Shown here one piece after another: positions 24,099 through 34,705 of a stretch of 64,000 bases of DNA. Source of the stretch: Zoroaster sp. YZ-2022 (taxonomy: Eukaryota > Echinodermata > Asteroidea > Forcipulatida > Zoroasteridae); contig CM055828.1 in the NCBI GenBank assembly GCA_029582265.1, forward strand, positions 558,001 to 622,000, written 5' to 3'. A model generated the notes under the pieces. It was not told where the DNA came from. It ran no database searches and was given only the letters and a program-made list of their open reading frames with translations. A program made the translations under genes and the position numbers. Position 1 is the stretch's first letter; every line of letters starts with the position of its first letter.

Positions 24099-24688
24099 CT
24101 TACCCTCCGACGAGATACCGTGCCACTCGCGAGTGGCAGAAGTTATTTATTTCATTGTTTTTCCCAGAAAAAAACACACAGATGGCTGGGAGTCATTGAT
24201 ATCCTAAAGTGGACCATTCCACATATCTTAGAAGGGGTGTCAGTTCCCATAGCTGTGTAGTTTTTGTTTTCTGGGCTGGAAAAGTAATTGCTGCCATATG
24301 TCTGTGCACAAAATCAACCATTCATTGTGTACACATAAAGACCTACCCAGATCTAACCCTCTGATAAGTGGAACCATCTGTTTAGCGTCTGGCTGTGATG
24401 TTTGATGTCTTGCGACAGCCAGTGCCGGGCATAATCCCCCCCCCCCCCAGACAGAGTGTCTGGGTTGCGTTACAAGCCAGAGAGATAAAGTATACGGCTA
24501 TTTACTGTTTGCAAGGTCATACAGGAGAGAGATACACTACACAGCCGTTGTATGTCATCTGGGGTTGAAAATAATACTAGACAATACCAGGGCATGTGGG
24601 GAAGTCATTTGGATGTAAAAAGTCAATGGGGAATGCAGAGAACAATTTTTAATATAACTAGATATAAGTTTTTGTCACAACAAAATCT
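24099..24688. other. Non-coding DNA with a foldback
   Basis: An imperfect inverted repeat (TTTTTCCCAGAAAAAAACAC near 24158; complement-like GTTTTCTGGGCTGGAAAA near 24267-24285) suggests a small MITE. A C-run lies at 24437-24448. No gene. Confidence 0.4.
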
Positions 24689-24690
24689 AG

Positions 24691-25814
24691 GTGTTCGGTT
24701 GAAGTTAAAATGATGACGTCATCAAATCGAAATGTTGGAGAAAGTCAAATGTTAACGTCTGTTGAAGTTCTCGCGAGAAGTTTATTTGAATACAATACAA
24801 TACTGAATTTAGAAATTATTTTAATATTAAACTTTGACTTCCGGTTTGGACAGGAAGTAAAGGTCAAATTGGGGTCACCTTTGTGTAAATATTTTTCGAC
24901 AATTAACAATCTATACAATGGTGGAAAGATTGTGAATTTACCCCTTGTGGTTGTTAAGATATGATTTTTTTAATATTAAACTTTGACTTCCGGTTTGGAC
25001 AGGAAGTTAAGGTCAAATTGGGGTCATGTTTTTGTAAATACTTTTGACAATTAACAATCTGTACAATGCTGCAAAAACTGTGAATTTATATCTTGTGGTT
25101 GTTAAGATATGATTTTTTGAAATATTAAAATTTGACTTCCGGTTTGGACAGGAAGTAAGGTCAAATTGGGGTCATCTTTTTTAAACTATTTTTTTGACAA
25201 TTAACGATCTGTACAATGGTACAACAATTGTGCATTTACCTCTTGTGGTTGTTGAGATATGATTTTTTTAAATATTAAACTTTGACTTCCGGTTTGGACA
25301 GGAAGTAAGGTCAAATTGGGGTCACCTTTGTGTAAATATTTTCGACAATTAACAATCTATACAATGGTACACAAAATGTCAATTTACCTCTTGTGGTTGT
25401 TGAGATATATTTTTTTTAATTATTAAATTTTGACTTCCGGTTTGGACAGGAAGTAAGGTCAAATTGGGGTCATCTTTTTGTAAATATTTGTTGACAATTA
25501 ACAGTCTGTACAATGGTACAAAAATTGTGAATTTACCTCTTGTGGTTGTTGAGATATGATTTTTTTTAAATATTAAACTTTGATTTATCGTAATTCGATA
25601 TCTGATGACCTCATCATGACGTCACAAATTCTTGTCACAAATTCTGTTTCATCTACGTGTTAAGTTCTAAGTATATGCCAAGTTTCAAGTTCATGTGAAG
25701 TTTGCAAGTATGTGTTTTTTTGTAGACAATCTATCCGGAGAAGAAGGAGAAGAAAAAAATAAATAAATAAAACCGAGCAAAAACAATAGGTGTTTCGGGT
25801 GCATACCCGAACAC
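24691..25814. mobile_element. TIR element with TA target sites, packed with minisatellite
   Basis: The ends are GGTGTTCGG and its complement CCGAACACC, each bordered by TA (24689-24690 reads AG after CT, and the right side reads CCTA), compatible with a TA duplication. The right end folds as a hairpin (AGGTGTTTCGGGT / ACCCGAACACCT). The interior is mainly five ~149-bp repeats, with no transposase. It abuts the left truncation point of Polinton copy A. The target-site reading is short and therefore tentative. Confidence 0.6.
24837..25585. repeat. ~149-bp minisatellite, five units
   Basis: ACTTCCGGTTTGGACAGGAA begins at 24837, 24986, 25135, 25285 and 25433, giving a period of 148-150. Each unit holds the dyad ACTTCC...GGAAGT, matching the ETS-family GGAAGT core, and ends in TTGTGGTTGTTRAGATAT. 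Single relatives of the dyad occur near 45315, 47578 and 49186. Confidence 0.92.
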
Positions 25815-25816
25815 CT

Positions 25817-28300
25817 AATTACAACGGAAGCGTATCTTGAAAATCACGTAAAAATGTGTACGGGAAGTAACGACAGACCGACAACGGTCGTTATGCCGGA
25901 AAAGGGTAAAAACGATACGCTAAAATTTATAAATTTTCATAAAAAGATGAAAGTTCCTTTCGTTATATACGCCGACTTTGAAAGTATTATTAAAAAGATT
26001 GACGATGTGAATACAACAAATACTATAAAAAACTGCAAGAACACGTCGTTTGCGGTTATTCGTACGTCATCGTTCGGTGCGACGGTCAAACTTGTTCTCC
26101 CGTTGTATACCGAGGAGAAGATGCCGCGGAGCATTTTTTAAACGAATTAGAAAACGACGTAAAAAATATTAACGATATATTTAAAAATCCTAAAAAAATG
26201 TACATGACTAAAGAAGATGAAGAAGATTAAAAAAATGCTAAAAAGTGTTGGATATGTGAAAAGGGATTCTTTGAAGACGATGACAAGTTTAGCAAAGTTA
26301 GAGATCATTGTCACGTCACCGGTAAATATAGAGGCGCCGCGCATAGTAAATGTAACTTGCAATTAAGTTTAAAACCAGACAAAACTTTTATTCCGGTCAT
26401 ATTTCATAATTTGCGAGGATATGACTCTCATCTCATTATGCAGGCCGCGAATCAAACGCGAGGAAATCTGACGTGTATTCCAAACAATATAGAAAAGTAC
26501 ATATCTTTTTCAATCGGACAGCTGCGATTCATCGACAGCGCTCAATTTTTACTAGCGTCGTTAGATAAACTCGTAGAATCAAACGACGTTTTTCCAATCG
26601 TTAAAAAGTACGAGCACGATCTTGAGAAAGTAAAACTTTTATTACAAAAGGGTATTTATCCTTACGAGTACATGGATAATTTTGAAAGATTTGAAGAAAA
26701 ACAACTTCCTTTGATAGAAATATTTTATAGCCGTTTAAACGACCAACATATTACCGAAGAACAATACGAGCGCGCAAAGAACGTTTATAACAAGTTTGAA
26801 TGTAAAAATTTAGGAGATTATCAAGATTTATACGTGCGTACGGATACTTGCTTATTGGCGGACGTGTTTGAAAATTTTCGTACTACTTGTATGAAGCAAT
26901 ACGGTTTAGATCCGGCTAATTATTACACGAGTCCAGGATTGAGCTGGGACGCTTTGCTTAAACATTCGAAAGTTTGTTTAGAATTGTTTACGGATGTTGA
27001 CATGCATTTATTTATAGAAAAAGGTACTAGAGGAGGAACGTGTATGGTAAGTAAACGATACGCAAAAGCAAACAACTACCATATACCCGATTACGATAAA
27101 ACAAAACCAACGACTTTTATACAATATTTAGACGCGAATAATTTGTACGGCTACGCGATGAGTCAACCTTTACCAACGGGTAATTTTAAATGGATGACTA
27201 AAAAACGAGTTAACAGACTCTTGGATAAAGGATTAATACGTGGAAAAGGATGCATTTTAGAAGTTGATTTAGAATACCCTAAAGAATTACACGATTCTCA
27301 CGATACATATCCACTCGCGCCAGAGACGTTGAGGGAACCGAAATAATGGATGAGTGGATATCAACTTGAGCTATTAAACGACAAACCCGCGCCAAACGTT
27401 GAAAAATTAGTTCCAAATTTATACGATAAATCAAATTACATACTTCATTATCGTAGTTTACAATTGTATTTACAACTCGGTATGAAACTAACTAAAATTC
27501 ATCGCGTTTTAGAATTTGATGAATCACCATGGATGAAATCATACATTGATTTAAACACCCAACTCAGAAAAAACGCAACGTCAGATTTTGAAAAATATTT
27601 ATACAAACTTATGAATAATTCAGTTTTTGGAAAAACGATGGAAAATGTACGAAATCCCGTTAACGTGAATTTGAAGCGATTAAACGATGAAAAAGCAGAA
27701 AATCAAATTCGTACATTAATCGCGAAACCAAATTTTGCTGAGGTTAGAATTTTTGATAACGATTTAGCGGCGATTCACATGCATAAAATAAAACTAGTAC
27801 TCAGTCGCCCAGTATACGTAGGAATGAGCATACTGGATTTATCTAAACATTTAATGTACAATTTTTATTACAGTCATTTAAAAAAGAAATACGACTCGAG
27901 GTGTAATTTACTTTACACGGATACGGATAGCTTGTTACTCGAGATTCAAACGGAAGATGTTTATAAAGATATGAAAAAAGACAAGCATTTATACGATTTT
28001 AGTAATTATAAAGATTATAATAAAAAGAAATACGGTAACGAGGTAAAATTACATTACTCCGATGAGCAAGCGCATCTTAAGATTGAAATGAATAAGGTTT
28101 TTAAAGATGAAGAAACAAATAAAGAATTATGTAATTTTTATTACAATCATTTAAAAAAGAAATACGGTAACGAGATAAAGCTTGTATTAGCTGACGACTT
28201 AACCAGTTTGATTCTTGAGATTGAATCGAGATAGGTTTATAAAGAGATAAATAAAACTAAAGATTTATACGATTTTAATGATTACGCAGACGCTAAATAA
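25817..28300 (+). pseudogene. polB: Protein-primed family B DNA polymerase, copy A, truncated
   Basis: Begins within the C2H2-like finger (LENHVKMC). Then come exonuclease motif I YADFESII (about 25968), a frameshift near 26035, a stop near 26229, the HNH-like CHVTGKYRGAAHSKCN, exonuclease motif II FHNLRGYDSH, palm motif A DANNLYGYAM (about 27130), a TAA at 27344, motif B LMNNSVFGKTMEN (about 27609) and motif C LLYTDTDS (about 27907). This is the Polinton pPolB arrangement, which replicates the linear element using a terminal protein. After motif C the polymerase tail is missing and the motif-C module is repeated twice in decayed form before a stop at 28298. It converges directly on the integrase tail. 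Confidence 0.92.
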
Positions 28301-29226
28301 TACAAGATGGGTTGATTCGGAGCTTTCATCGTTTTAGCTAATTTATAAATTGTTATACTCCATATAGGATCGGTCGCGCGACGTCTCGTATCTTTTTCTA
28401 CTTCACCGGGTGCGTATAAATAACGAACTAAACTGCTAGTTGGGATTCTTTTTTCTTTCTTTTTACAGCCGCTTACAACTGGTGAGGCAGGATTTTGTTC
28501 AACGAGGGGTAATTTAATCGCATCCTTAGGTTTAAAATTGATGAGTCTCGTCGTTGAGTTATTTAACGCTTTTACGACCGCGGGTAATCTTTTAACCCAT
28601 TCTCTATTTCTTGTATCCGCGCTATTTCTTGCGCGTATTGATGAGAAAATATTATTTCACCCAAAGTTCTATTAAATCGCTCTACTATACCCTGGGCTCT
28701 ATAATTCCCAGCTTCGCTTCTTTGGATTTTTACATCGTGTTTACCCATTAATACACCGACGGTTGACATAAATTCTTTTCCAGGATCAACTTTAAAAAAA
28801 ATTTGGCCAAGTTAACGGCGAACGTTTATAATTTTTTTCAAACGCTAGAACGACTTGCGCGGCGGTTTTATCGGTTAATGGTTCCGCTTCTTTATATCTG
28901 CTGGCTTCATCTACAACGGTTAACGCGTACTTGTACGTCTTTTTAGTTTTACCCCTTCCGATCGTATCGTGCGGAAGAAACAATAAATCCGCTTGATGAA
29001 CCTCATTTGGTTTTTTTAACGTTGAGTTTGAACTGGTCGGTCTAGGAATATATTTAGGATATGGTAAATAAATTTGCCACAGCGCTTGCTTTTTTATCCA
29101 CCGTGAAACTACTTTTTTATTCACTTTTGTTTCTTGAGCTAATTTATCGATCGCTCCGAGACCTTTCCAGTATCCTTTTGGATTATAATACGCGTTTTGT
29201 AATTTTAGTTTTATTTGTTTATCCAT
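28301..29226 (-). pseudogene. Retroviral-like DDE integrase, copy A, frameshifted
   Basis: Starts at the ATG of MDKQIKLKLQ. The N-terminal helix-turn-helix-like region (KGLGAIDKLAQETKVNKK) leads to the catalytic core, with first Asp in VHQADLLFLP and a conserved TVVDEASRYKEAEPL block. The frame breaks near 28790, where copy B has the second catalytic Asp region; the glutamate helix follows in IVERFNRTL. A second break near 28575 leads into the C-terminal region with YLYAPGE. The last ~50 codons present in copy B are deleted, so the gene joins the polymerase remnant directly. Polinton integrases insert the linear genome with 5-6 bp duplications. Confidence 0.88.
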
Positions 29227-29248
29227 TTTATTATTTATAAAATATATT

Positions 29249-29503
29249 TTATTCATCAGATTCCATAGGTGAAATCTTTGCCGGTAAAATATTTTTATTA
29301 ACTAACCACGTTTGAGACATTAGCGCCAACCCAACCGTTGTTGATAGTTTTAAACCATTTGTAACATCCAACTTACCTAAATCAGCTGGATTTATTGTAA
29401 ATAGTTTTTTACCTAGCATGCTATATAAAACGGTTATCGCCGTTAAAACTGCTCCGTGATAAACTGAATTAACGATTTCATTCGTATCTATCATTGAAGA
29501 CAT
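29249..29503 (-). CDS. Conserved small membrane protein, copy A
   Basis: An intact 84-codon ORF that is collinear with 57729-57989 in copy B. It has two hydrophobic stretches (AVLTAITVLYSMLGKKLF and KLSTTVGLALMSQTWLV) separated by a polar loop (NPADLGKLD). Conservation of length and position between two otherwise decayed copies indicates a real viral gene, probably a small virion membrane or minor structural protein. No named family is recognised. It sits immediately upstream of the integrase on the same strand. Confidence 0.7.
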   Translation of the reverse strand: MSSMIDTNEIVNSVYHGAVLTAITVLYSMLGKKLFTINPADLGKLDVTNGLKLSTTVGLALMSQTWLVNKNILPAKISPMESDE

Positions 29504-29534
29504 ATTTTATCTATAGAATATATAATAATTTTTT

Positions 29535-29816
29535 AATTTATTGCATTTTGAATGGATCAATTTCTTTTTTATCTATAATCGGCGCTGACTGTTTATCAAT
29601 TTTTAAAACTGGAGTTTTTACAGCACTCATTGACGGCTGTGAAACATGGTTAGAGTTTTGGTAAATGAAATAAACAATACCTCCAACGGCTAAGAGTCCA
29701 AAAGCGAGGTAATAGTAGTTTATTCCGTCGCTTTCTGCGTTTTTTACTACAGCACTTTTTAAAGCGAGCGTAGCTGTACGACGAGTTTTGGTAGCGCTTG
29801 AGCCGCGAAGCGCACC
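29535..29816 (-). pseudogene. Membrane protein C-terminal half, cut off by LINE copy 2
   Basis: This is the C-terminal part of the gene that is whole at 58033-58443 in copy B. It includes a transmembrane segment (YYYLAFGLLAVGGIVYFIY) and a polar tail ending in DPFKMQ. The upstream half lies at 32906-33078 on the other side of the LINE insertion. The apparent poly-lysine start is the LINE poly-A tail read as codons. Confidence 0.8.
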
Positions 29817-32800
29817 TTTTTTTTTTTTTTTTTTTTTTTTTTGGTGAAAGTGGAGTTTAAAATTCCATTTATTCAACAATCATATACATACATTCATTAC
29901 AACACACCATATTACGTTAAATACATATACATATGTACAAAAATAAAATTAACTACAGTAAGGTGTAGTAAAATAATGGTGTCAATTATACAACAAGGAA
30001 CATAATCATGAACACTAAATATCAAATAATCATGACGGAAAATAGATACGGAAACGAAGGCTCATGCACCCCGAATGACAAACGATGATAAACAAATCAT
30101 GCAAAATCAATCAATATATAAATAATACACAACAAAGAACATAAATCATGAACACTAAATATCGAATAATCATGTCGGAAAATACAAATAAATATGGAAA
30201 AGGCTCATGCAAAATGAATGACAAACAGGGTGATAAACAAGTCATGCAAATTCAATCAATCAATTAATTAATCAATCAATATATAAATAATATAATAATA
30301 ATAATAAAGTAAACTATTTAGAAACGAACACTCATCAGGTTATCCTAAAAAACAAAATATATACAAACGAAGTGAGATATAAATTCTCAAATCATACAAA
30401 GTAAATGCAAAACAATCTATCAAATTAGACACATGCATAGTAAATAACAATAGCAGTAGTACATTAATTAAATTAAATTAACAATAAAACAATTAACAAT
30501 TATTCAAATATTAGCACACACAAAAGGAATCATGGAAATCCAGAAATATAAACAATATTAGCAAACAAAAATTCAAAATCAGAATCCAAGTTAGAAACAG
30601 AATCTCAGGTTATCGCCTTCGAAGAAACAAAGGGCAGAATTTCTATTATAAATGAAACGGAAAACATTATCAGGTAATCGCAACTTTTCCAAAAGAATAA
30701 ATTTCCTCAAACTACATTGGTACATGCGAAGAATATCCAGGTTATAACTATTGCTTTGATCGATAAGTTTACATCTGATTTTCCAAATAGTTCTGTGAAG
30801 TCTACTAATAAGTAATAAACAAATATCCTTTTTCAAACCCACCCCCAAAATTCTGCAAATATCCGATAGGGTAAAAGTCATATCTTTGTTATATTTCTTT
30901 ATGATATTCTCGACAAAAAACCAGGCATTCGTATGTTTAGTGCAATTAATAAATAGGTGTTCGATGGTTTCTTTACTAGCTTTGCACAAGAGACAGAGAT
31001 TATCGTCAGTAATTCCCACTTTTTCAAGTTTGTCTTTGGTCGGCAGTATCCTATGTTTCAGTTTAAACCACATGTCCTTGTCCCAGACATCCATAAATTC
31101 GTATTTGTTCTGTAACCAGATTTGATTCCAATTAATATTACTAACTTTAAAGAAAAAACTCCACTCTTCTTGAGCAGTGGGCGTGATTAGATTTCTGCTG
31201 ATCAGAATATTATAGATAACCTTCACATTTATATTGGTTAAATCAATAACAGTATCTTTATTATTAAAGGTAACCTTATTCAAAAAGTGGTTCGGTGGTC
31301 CTTCTCTGGATTCATTTATATAATCTTTTTTAATGTTTCTGTTTAAGCCTGCCATAATGCGGCCGGCATTTACGGGCAAAGTAGCACACGAATCAGCAAT
31401 TTTCTTGAAAGAAAACAACTGGCCATCTTGGGTAATATCTTTAAGGTGGATAATTCCCCGAGGTTTAAAAATTTTGGAGTCTAGGGCTTTTTCTTGGTTG
31501 CCAGTAATAATCGTGTTGTTCCACAGAGGTAAGTTACCCGTTTCATTGACGCACGAGAAAAAAGTATCAATAATAGCTCCGGATTTTTTAAAATTTACAA
31601 TAAGATCTTTATAGTAAGGCTGGGCCGTGGGGACAATAGCTTTGGGGGAATTGAAAACGTACCAGTCAAGTTGGCTTTCACCACTGGCCTGCGAAATACA
31701 ATAACTAAACAAGGGTTTCCATTTACCGGAACTTTCGCGAAATTTACGTAGAGTATTAATTTTCAAAGCTTGTAATTTACATTTGACGTCAATAACGCCG
31801 GTACCTCCGTTTTCGGGGGGCCCGCAAATAACACTTCTTTTGATCTTATCGGGTTTTCCGTTCCAAAGGAACGACCACTTAATTTTCTCCATTTTCGAGA
31901 TATACACTTCAGGACAATCCAAAACCGAACCAAAATATGAGAGTCCAGCTCCAAAACTATTAATAACTATAGACTTACCTTTCAAGGTAAGATCCTAGTT
32001 TTCCATATATTGAGAGTTTTTCCATTTTACTAATCCTAGGTTCCCAGTTTCTAGCCGAATTATCATCATTCCCGAAATAAATTCCCAATATTTTAAGGTG
32101 ATCATTGACCCACGAGAAACCCCCCGGCTTATCTTTTCTATCTTTCCATTTCCCCAACCATAACCCCTGAGATTTCCCTACATTAATTTTAGACCCAGAC
32201 CCCCCACTATAAACAGTAAAAACTTCGTCCAAAACATTAAAATCATTATCATTAGTAAGAAAAATCGTAGTGTCGTCGGCGTGCTGGATTAAATTCAAAA
32301 TCTGACTACTATCTGGAAGAACAAAACCTTTGAGATTATTATTATTTCTGATCAGACAAGCCAACCCTTCAGCACAAATTGTATACAGCAAGGGAGAAAG
32401 GGGACATCCCTGCCTAATTCCCCGGGTCACCCCGAAGGTTTCCGTAAGAAAATTGTTAATTATAATAGAACTGCTCGGGTTACTATATAGGGTTCGCACC
32501 CACCTAATAAGCCCATTTGGAATTCCCATTTTATTCATAATGCCAAACATGTAAACCCACTCTATCCTATCAAATGCCTTTTCCTGGTCAATACTTAGTA
32601 GAGCCCCCTGTTTCCCCTCGTTGTTGATATAATAAATACTATCCCTAAGGGTCATTAAATTGTCGTGAATATTTCTTCCCGTGACTCCGCAAGATTGGTC
32701 GTCGCCAATAATAAGGGGCATAATTTTCTTTAATTTATTAGTTATGACTTTTGAAATAATCTTATAATCCACATTTAAAAGACTAATAGGCCTCCAATTC

Positions 32801-32905
32801 TTTAGGTTATTACGCTCTCCCCTATTTTTAAAAATTAAGCGGATAAGCGCAATATTCATTGAATCAGGGAGACGATCATTTTTTAAACATTCATTGGCCA
32901 CTTTT
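29817..32905 (-). mobile_element. LINE copy 2, 5'-truncated, inserted in a Polinton gene
   Basis: A minus-strand LINE of the same family as copies 1 and 3. It ends in a 26-base poly-A tail (T-run at 29817-29842) preceded by AATAAATGGAATTTTAAACT and a conserved hairpin. It begins inside the RT domain, the usual outcome of incomplete target-primed reverse transcription. It interrupts the Polinton membrane-protein gene, so it inserted after the virus. A-rich target sequence hides any target duplication. Confidence 0.93.
30591..32905 (-). pseudogene. LINE copy 2 ORF2 (RT and C-terminal region)
   Basis: The reverse-transcriptase part shows NWRPISLLNVDYKIISKVI, SIDQEKAFDRIEWVYMF, RQGCPLSPLLYTICAE and IQHADDTTIFL, with both catalytic Asp residues intact. 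A frameshift near 31980 separates it from a long open C-terminal region (31985 to 30591) with the finger CLLCKASKETIEHLFINC. It lacks the endonuclease and RT N-terminus. Only one internal frameshift in 2.3 kb implies a relatively young insertion compared with LINE copies 1 and 3. Confidence 0.9.
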
Positions 32906-33078
32906 TTTAATTCTTGTTTTTTCTTTGTATTAAGTTCCGCGAGTCTTTTACCCGCCGCGACTCTGTTTGGATTTTTATTTTTTTTAGTCGGTGTTTTCGT
33001 TACCGTCAACGGCCCCCTCGCTTGACTCTGACGCGGTGAATCGTTTATCGTCTGCTCTACATTCTGCTCTGGCTCCAT
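32906..33078 (-). pseudogene. Membrane protein N-terminal half, fused in frame to LINE RT
   Basis: The first ~58 codons contain TKTPTKKNKNPNRVAAGKRL, matching the same basic stretch in copy B (58033-58443). At about 32905 the reading frame passes without a stop into the LINE reverse transcriptase, producing a 367-codon chimeric ORF. The ATG at 33078 is the original viral start. Whether the chimera is ever expressed is unknown. Confidence 0.82.
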
Positions 33079-33099
33079 CGCTTTTATTATCTATACAAG

Positions 33100-33612
33100 A
33101 TTCTTATTTTCCTTTAAAATGTTTTGTCGTATTTAATGCCAGAGCAATCGGCGCCAAGTATTCACCGGACTCGTAGTATAATTTGCATAATATGGGGGAA
33201 AGAGCGGGTAAAATGAATGGATCATTTTCTAAATCTGTAATTAATTCTGTCATCAATTTCAAAACTACGTCCGAAAAAATCAACGCGGTCTAAAGTATTC
33301 TCTAATGTTTTAACGTAACATTCTATAATCGCACTACCTATAGAAGCTATTATGTCGCGACATAATTTAGCTTCGTATTGCGTGTATAATATACTTTTTT
33401 TCTTCCGCCGACAAAGCTTTAATGTCGCTGATGGAATACTCTTTACCAAAATATTGTTTTGAATCTCCTCCCACGACAACGGATAAAAGACGTTTATCTT
33501 GATTCTTTCGCGCCAACAGTAGCGCGTCGTTATCACATAATGTTGGCGGCGACATCAATGACGGCTGATTATATAAGCTCTCTTTGTTTAATAGTTTATG
33601 AATGTCTTCCAT
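33100..33612 (-). pseudogene. Polinton conserved protein of unknown function, copy A
   Basis: Begins MEDIHKLLNKES, similar in position and start to the copy B gene at 58361-58977 (MEEVHKLLNE). It has a conserved RLLSVVVGGDSKQYFGKEYS region and then a frameshift near 33390; the continuation (IIASIGSAIIECYVKTL) is in another frame, with further decay. No domain is recognised. Helical hydrophobic stretches in the second half suggest an association with membrane or capsid. Confidence 0.55.
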
Positions 33613-33629
33613 TTATTATAAGTATTTTT

Positions 33630-33797
33630 TTAATAATCAGTAAAATAAAAAATAAAACAGAGTAACCAATAAGTAATGCTAGGTAATACATCAGTAATGG
33701 GCAAGAGTCGCTCGTCATCTTTTAGTTCTCGTTGCTTTTGCTGAAGCAGCAGCAGTAGGTTGTTACTTTCATCATCGGATGATGGTGGGGGTAACAT
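33630..33797 (-). CDS. Small coil-plus-membrane-anchor ORF, copy A (55 aa)
   Basis: A short ORF from ATG 33797 (MLPPPSSDDESNNLLLLQQK) with a Leu/Gln/Lys-rich probable coil and a C-terminal hydrophobic anchor (ITYWLLCFIFYF). It ends 18 bases before the next gene. Copy B has a counterpart at the same position ending in a similar INYWLLYFFINL anchor, which supports a real gene. Function unknown. Confidence 0.5.
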   Translation of the reverse strand: MLPPPSSDDESNNLLLLLQQKQRELKDDERLLPITDVLPSITYWLLCFIFYFTDY

Positions 33798-33854
33798 GAA
33801 TGACTTTTTGGTGAACTTGTTCCATTTATTATAAATATTTATAATTTATTTAAG

Positions 33855-34045
33855 TAATGGTTCAGTAACCTACGAGTAACCTGTAAGTAACCTGCAAGTA
33901 ACCTGTAAGTAACCTGCAAGTAACCTGCAAGTAACCTGCAAGTAACCTGTAAGTAACCTACAAGTAACCTGCAAGTAACCTACTATGACCTGTAAGTAAC
34001 CTACGAGTAACCTACAGGTAACCTATAGGTAACCTACGAGTAACA
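33855..34045. repeat. AGTAACCTG minisatellite (about 11-bp unit) in Polinton A
   Basis: About 17 copies of AAGTAACCTGC or variants, lying between the packaging ATPase and the small coil-TM gene. Copy B has a related GTAACCTATGAGTAAT array in exactly this place. Confidence 0.9.
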
Positions 34046-34059
34046 AGTAAAGTCATTTA

Positions 34060-34680
34060 GTCTAGAATCGCATATTCGGTAGGTTGATCCGTTTGTAAAA
34101 TCAATTTACGATGTTTAACTCGTTAAAATTTTTCACGAATTTCCATTATTAACTCTTTCGTCGGTATGACATCATTTTCTCGAATACAATCTTTAAACGA
34201 GTCTCTATCTTTGCAATAAAATAAACACACCCATTTGAGTTGCTCTCTATAATCTTTTAATACGCTATTATATTTTTGTGAAATGATCCAACAGCTATGA
34301 TGTTTGTGTCGGCCGCTAAAGGCCAAGAGCGATACCTCGTGCTGCTGCTGCTCTTTCGAAAAAAAATTATATCGCAATCCTTTATTCGCGCTACAATCAT
34401 CGATGATAAACAACGTTTCATCTCCTTCGTATACATCGCTATAAATATGTAAAGCTTGATTTAACAAAATATCGTTTAAATCATCAACGAGCACTCGCTC
34501 GTCGTTACAAATCCATTTTCTATTTTGATAAGTGTCGTTGATAGCGATGGTGGGACATAATATAACTATCATTTCGAAATGTTTTAAATATTCTTTTTCC
34601 AACAAATGTAAAATAAATTCTGTTTTTCCACGTCCGGTTTGTCCGCAAATTAACGCAACGTGTGGATATTTCGGCAACAT
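34060..34680 (-). pseudogene. Genome-packaging ATPase (A32/FtsK-HerA type), copy A
   Basis: From ATG 34680 the protein has a Walker A motif, CGQTGRGKTEF (residues ~13-23), a Walker B motif, LFIIDDCSA (about 103-111), and a downstream sensor-like ISQKYNSVL. This matches the short packaging ATPases of Polintons and related viruses, which pump DNA into the capsid. A TAA at 34123 removes about 20 C-terminal codons that copy B still encodes; the ATPase core itself is open for 185 codons. It lies just downstream of the capsid gene on the same strand. Confidence 0.88.
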
Positions 34681-34705
34681 TTGTTTTTAATATTAGTCAA
34701 GATGA

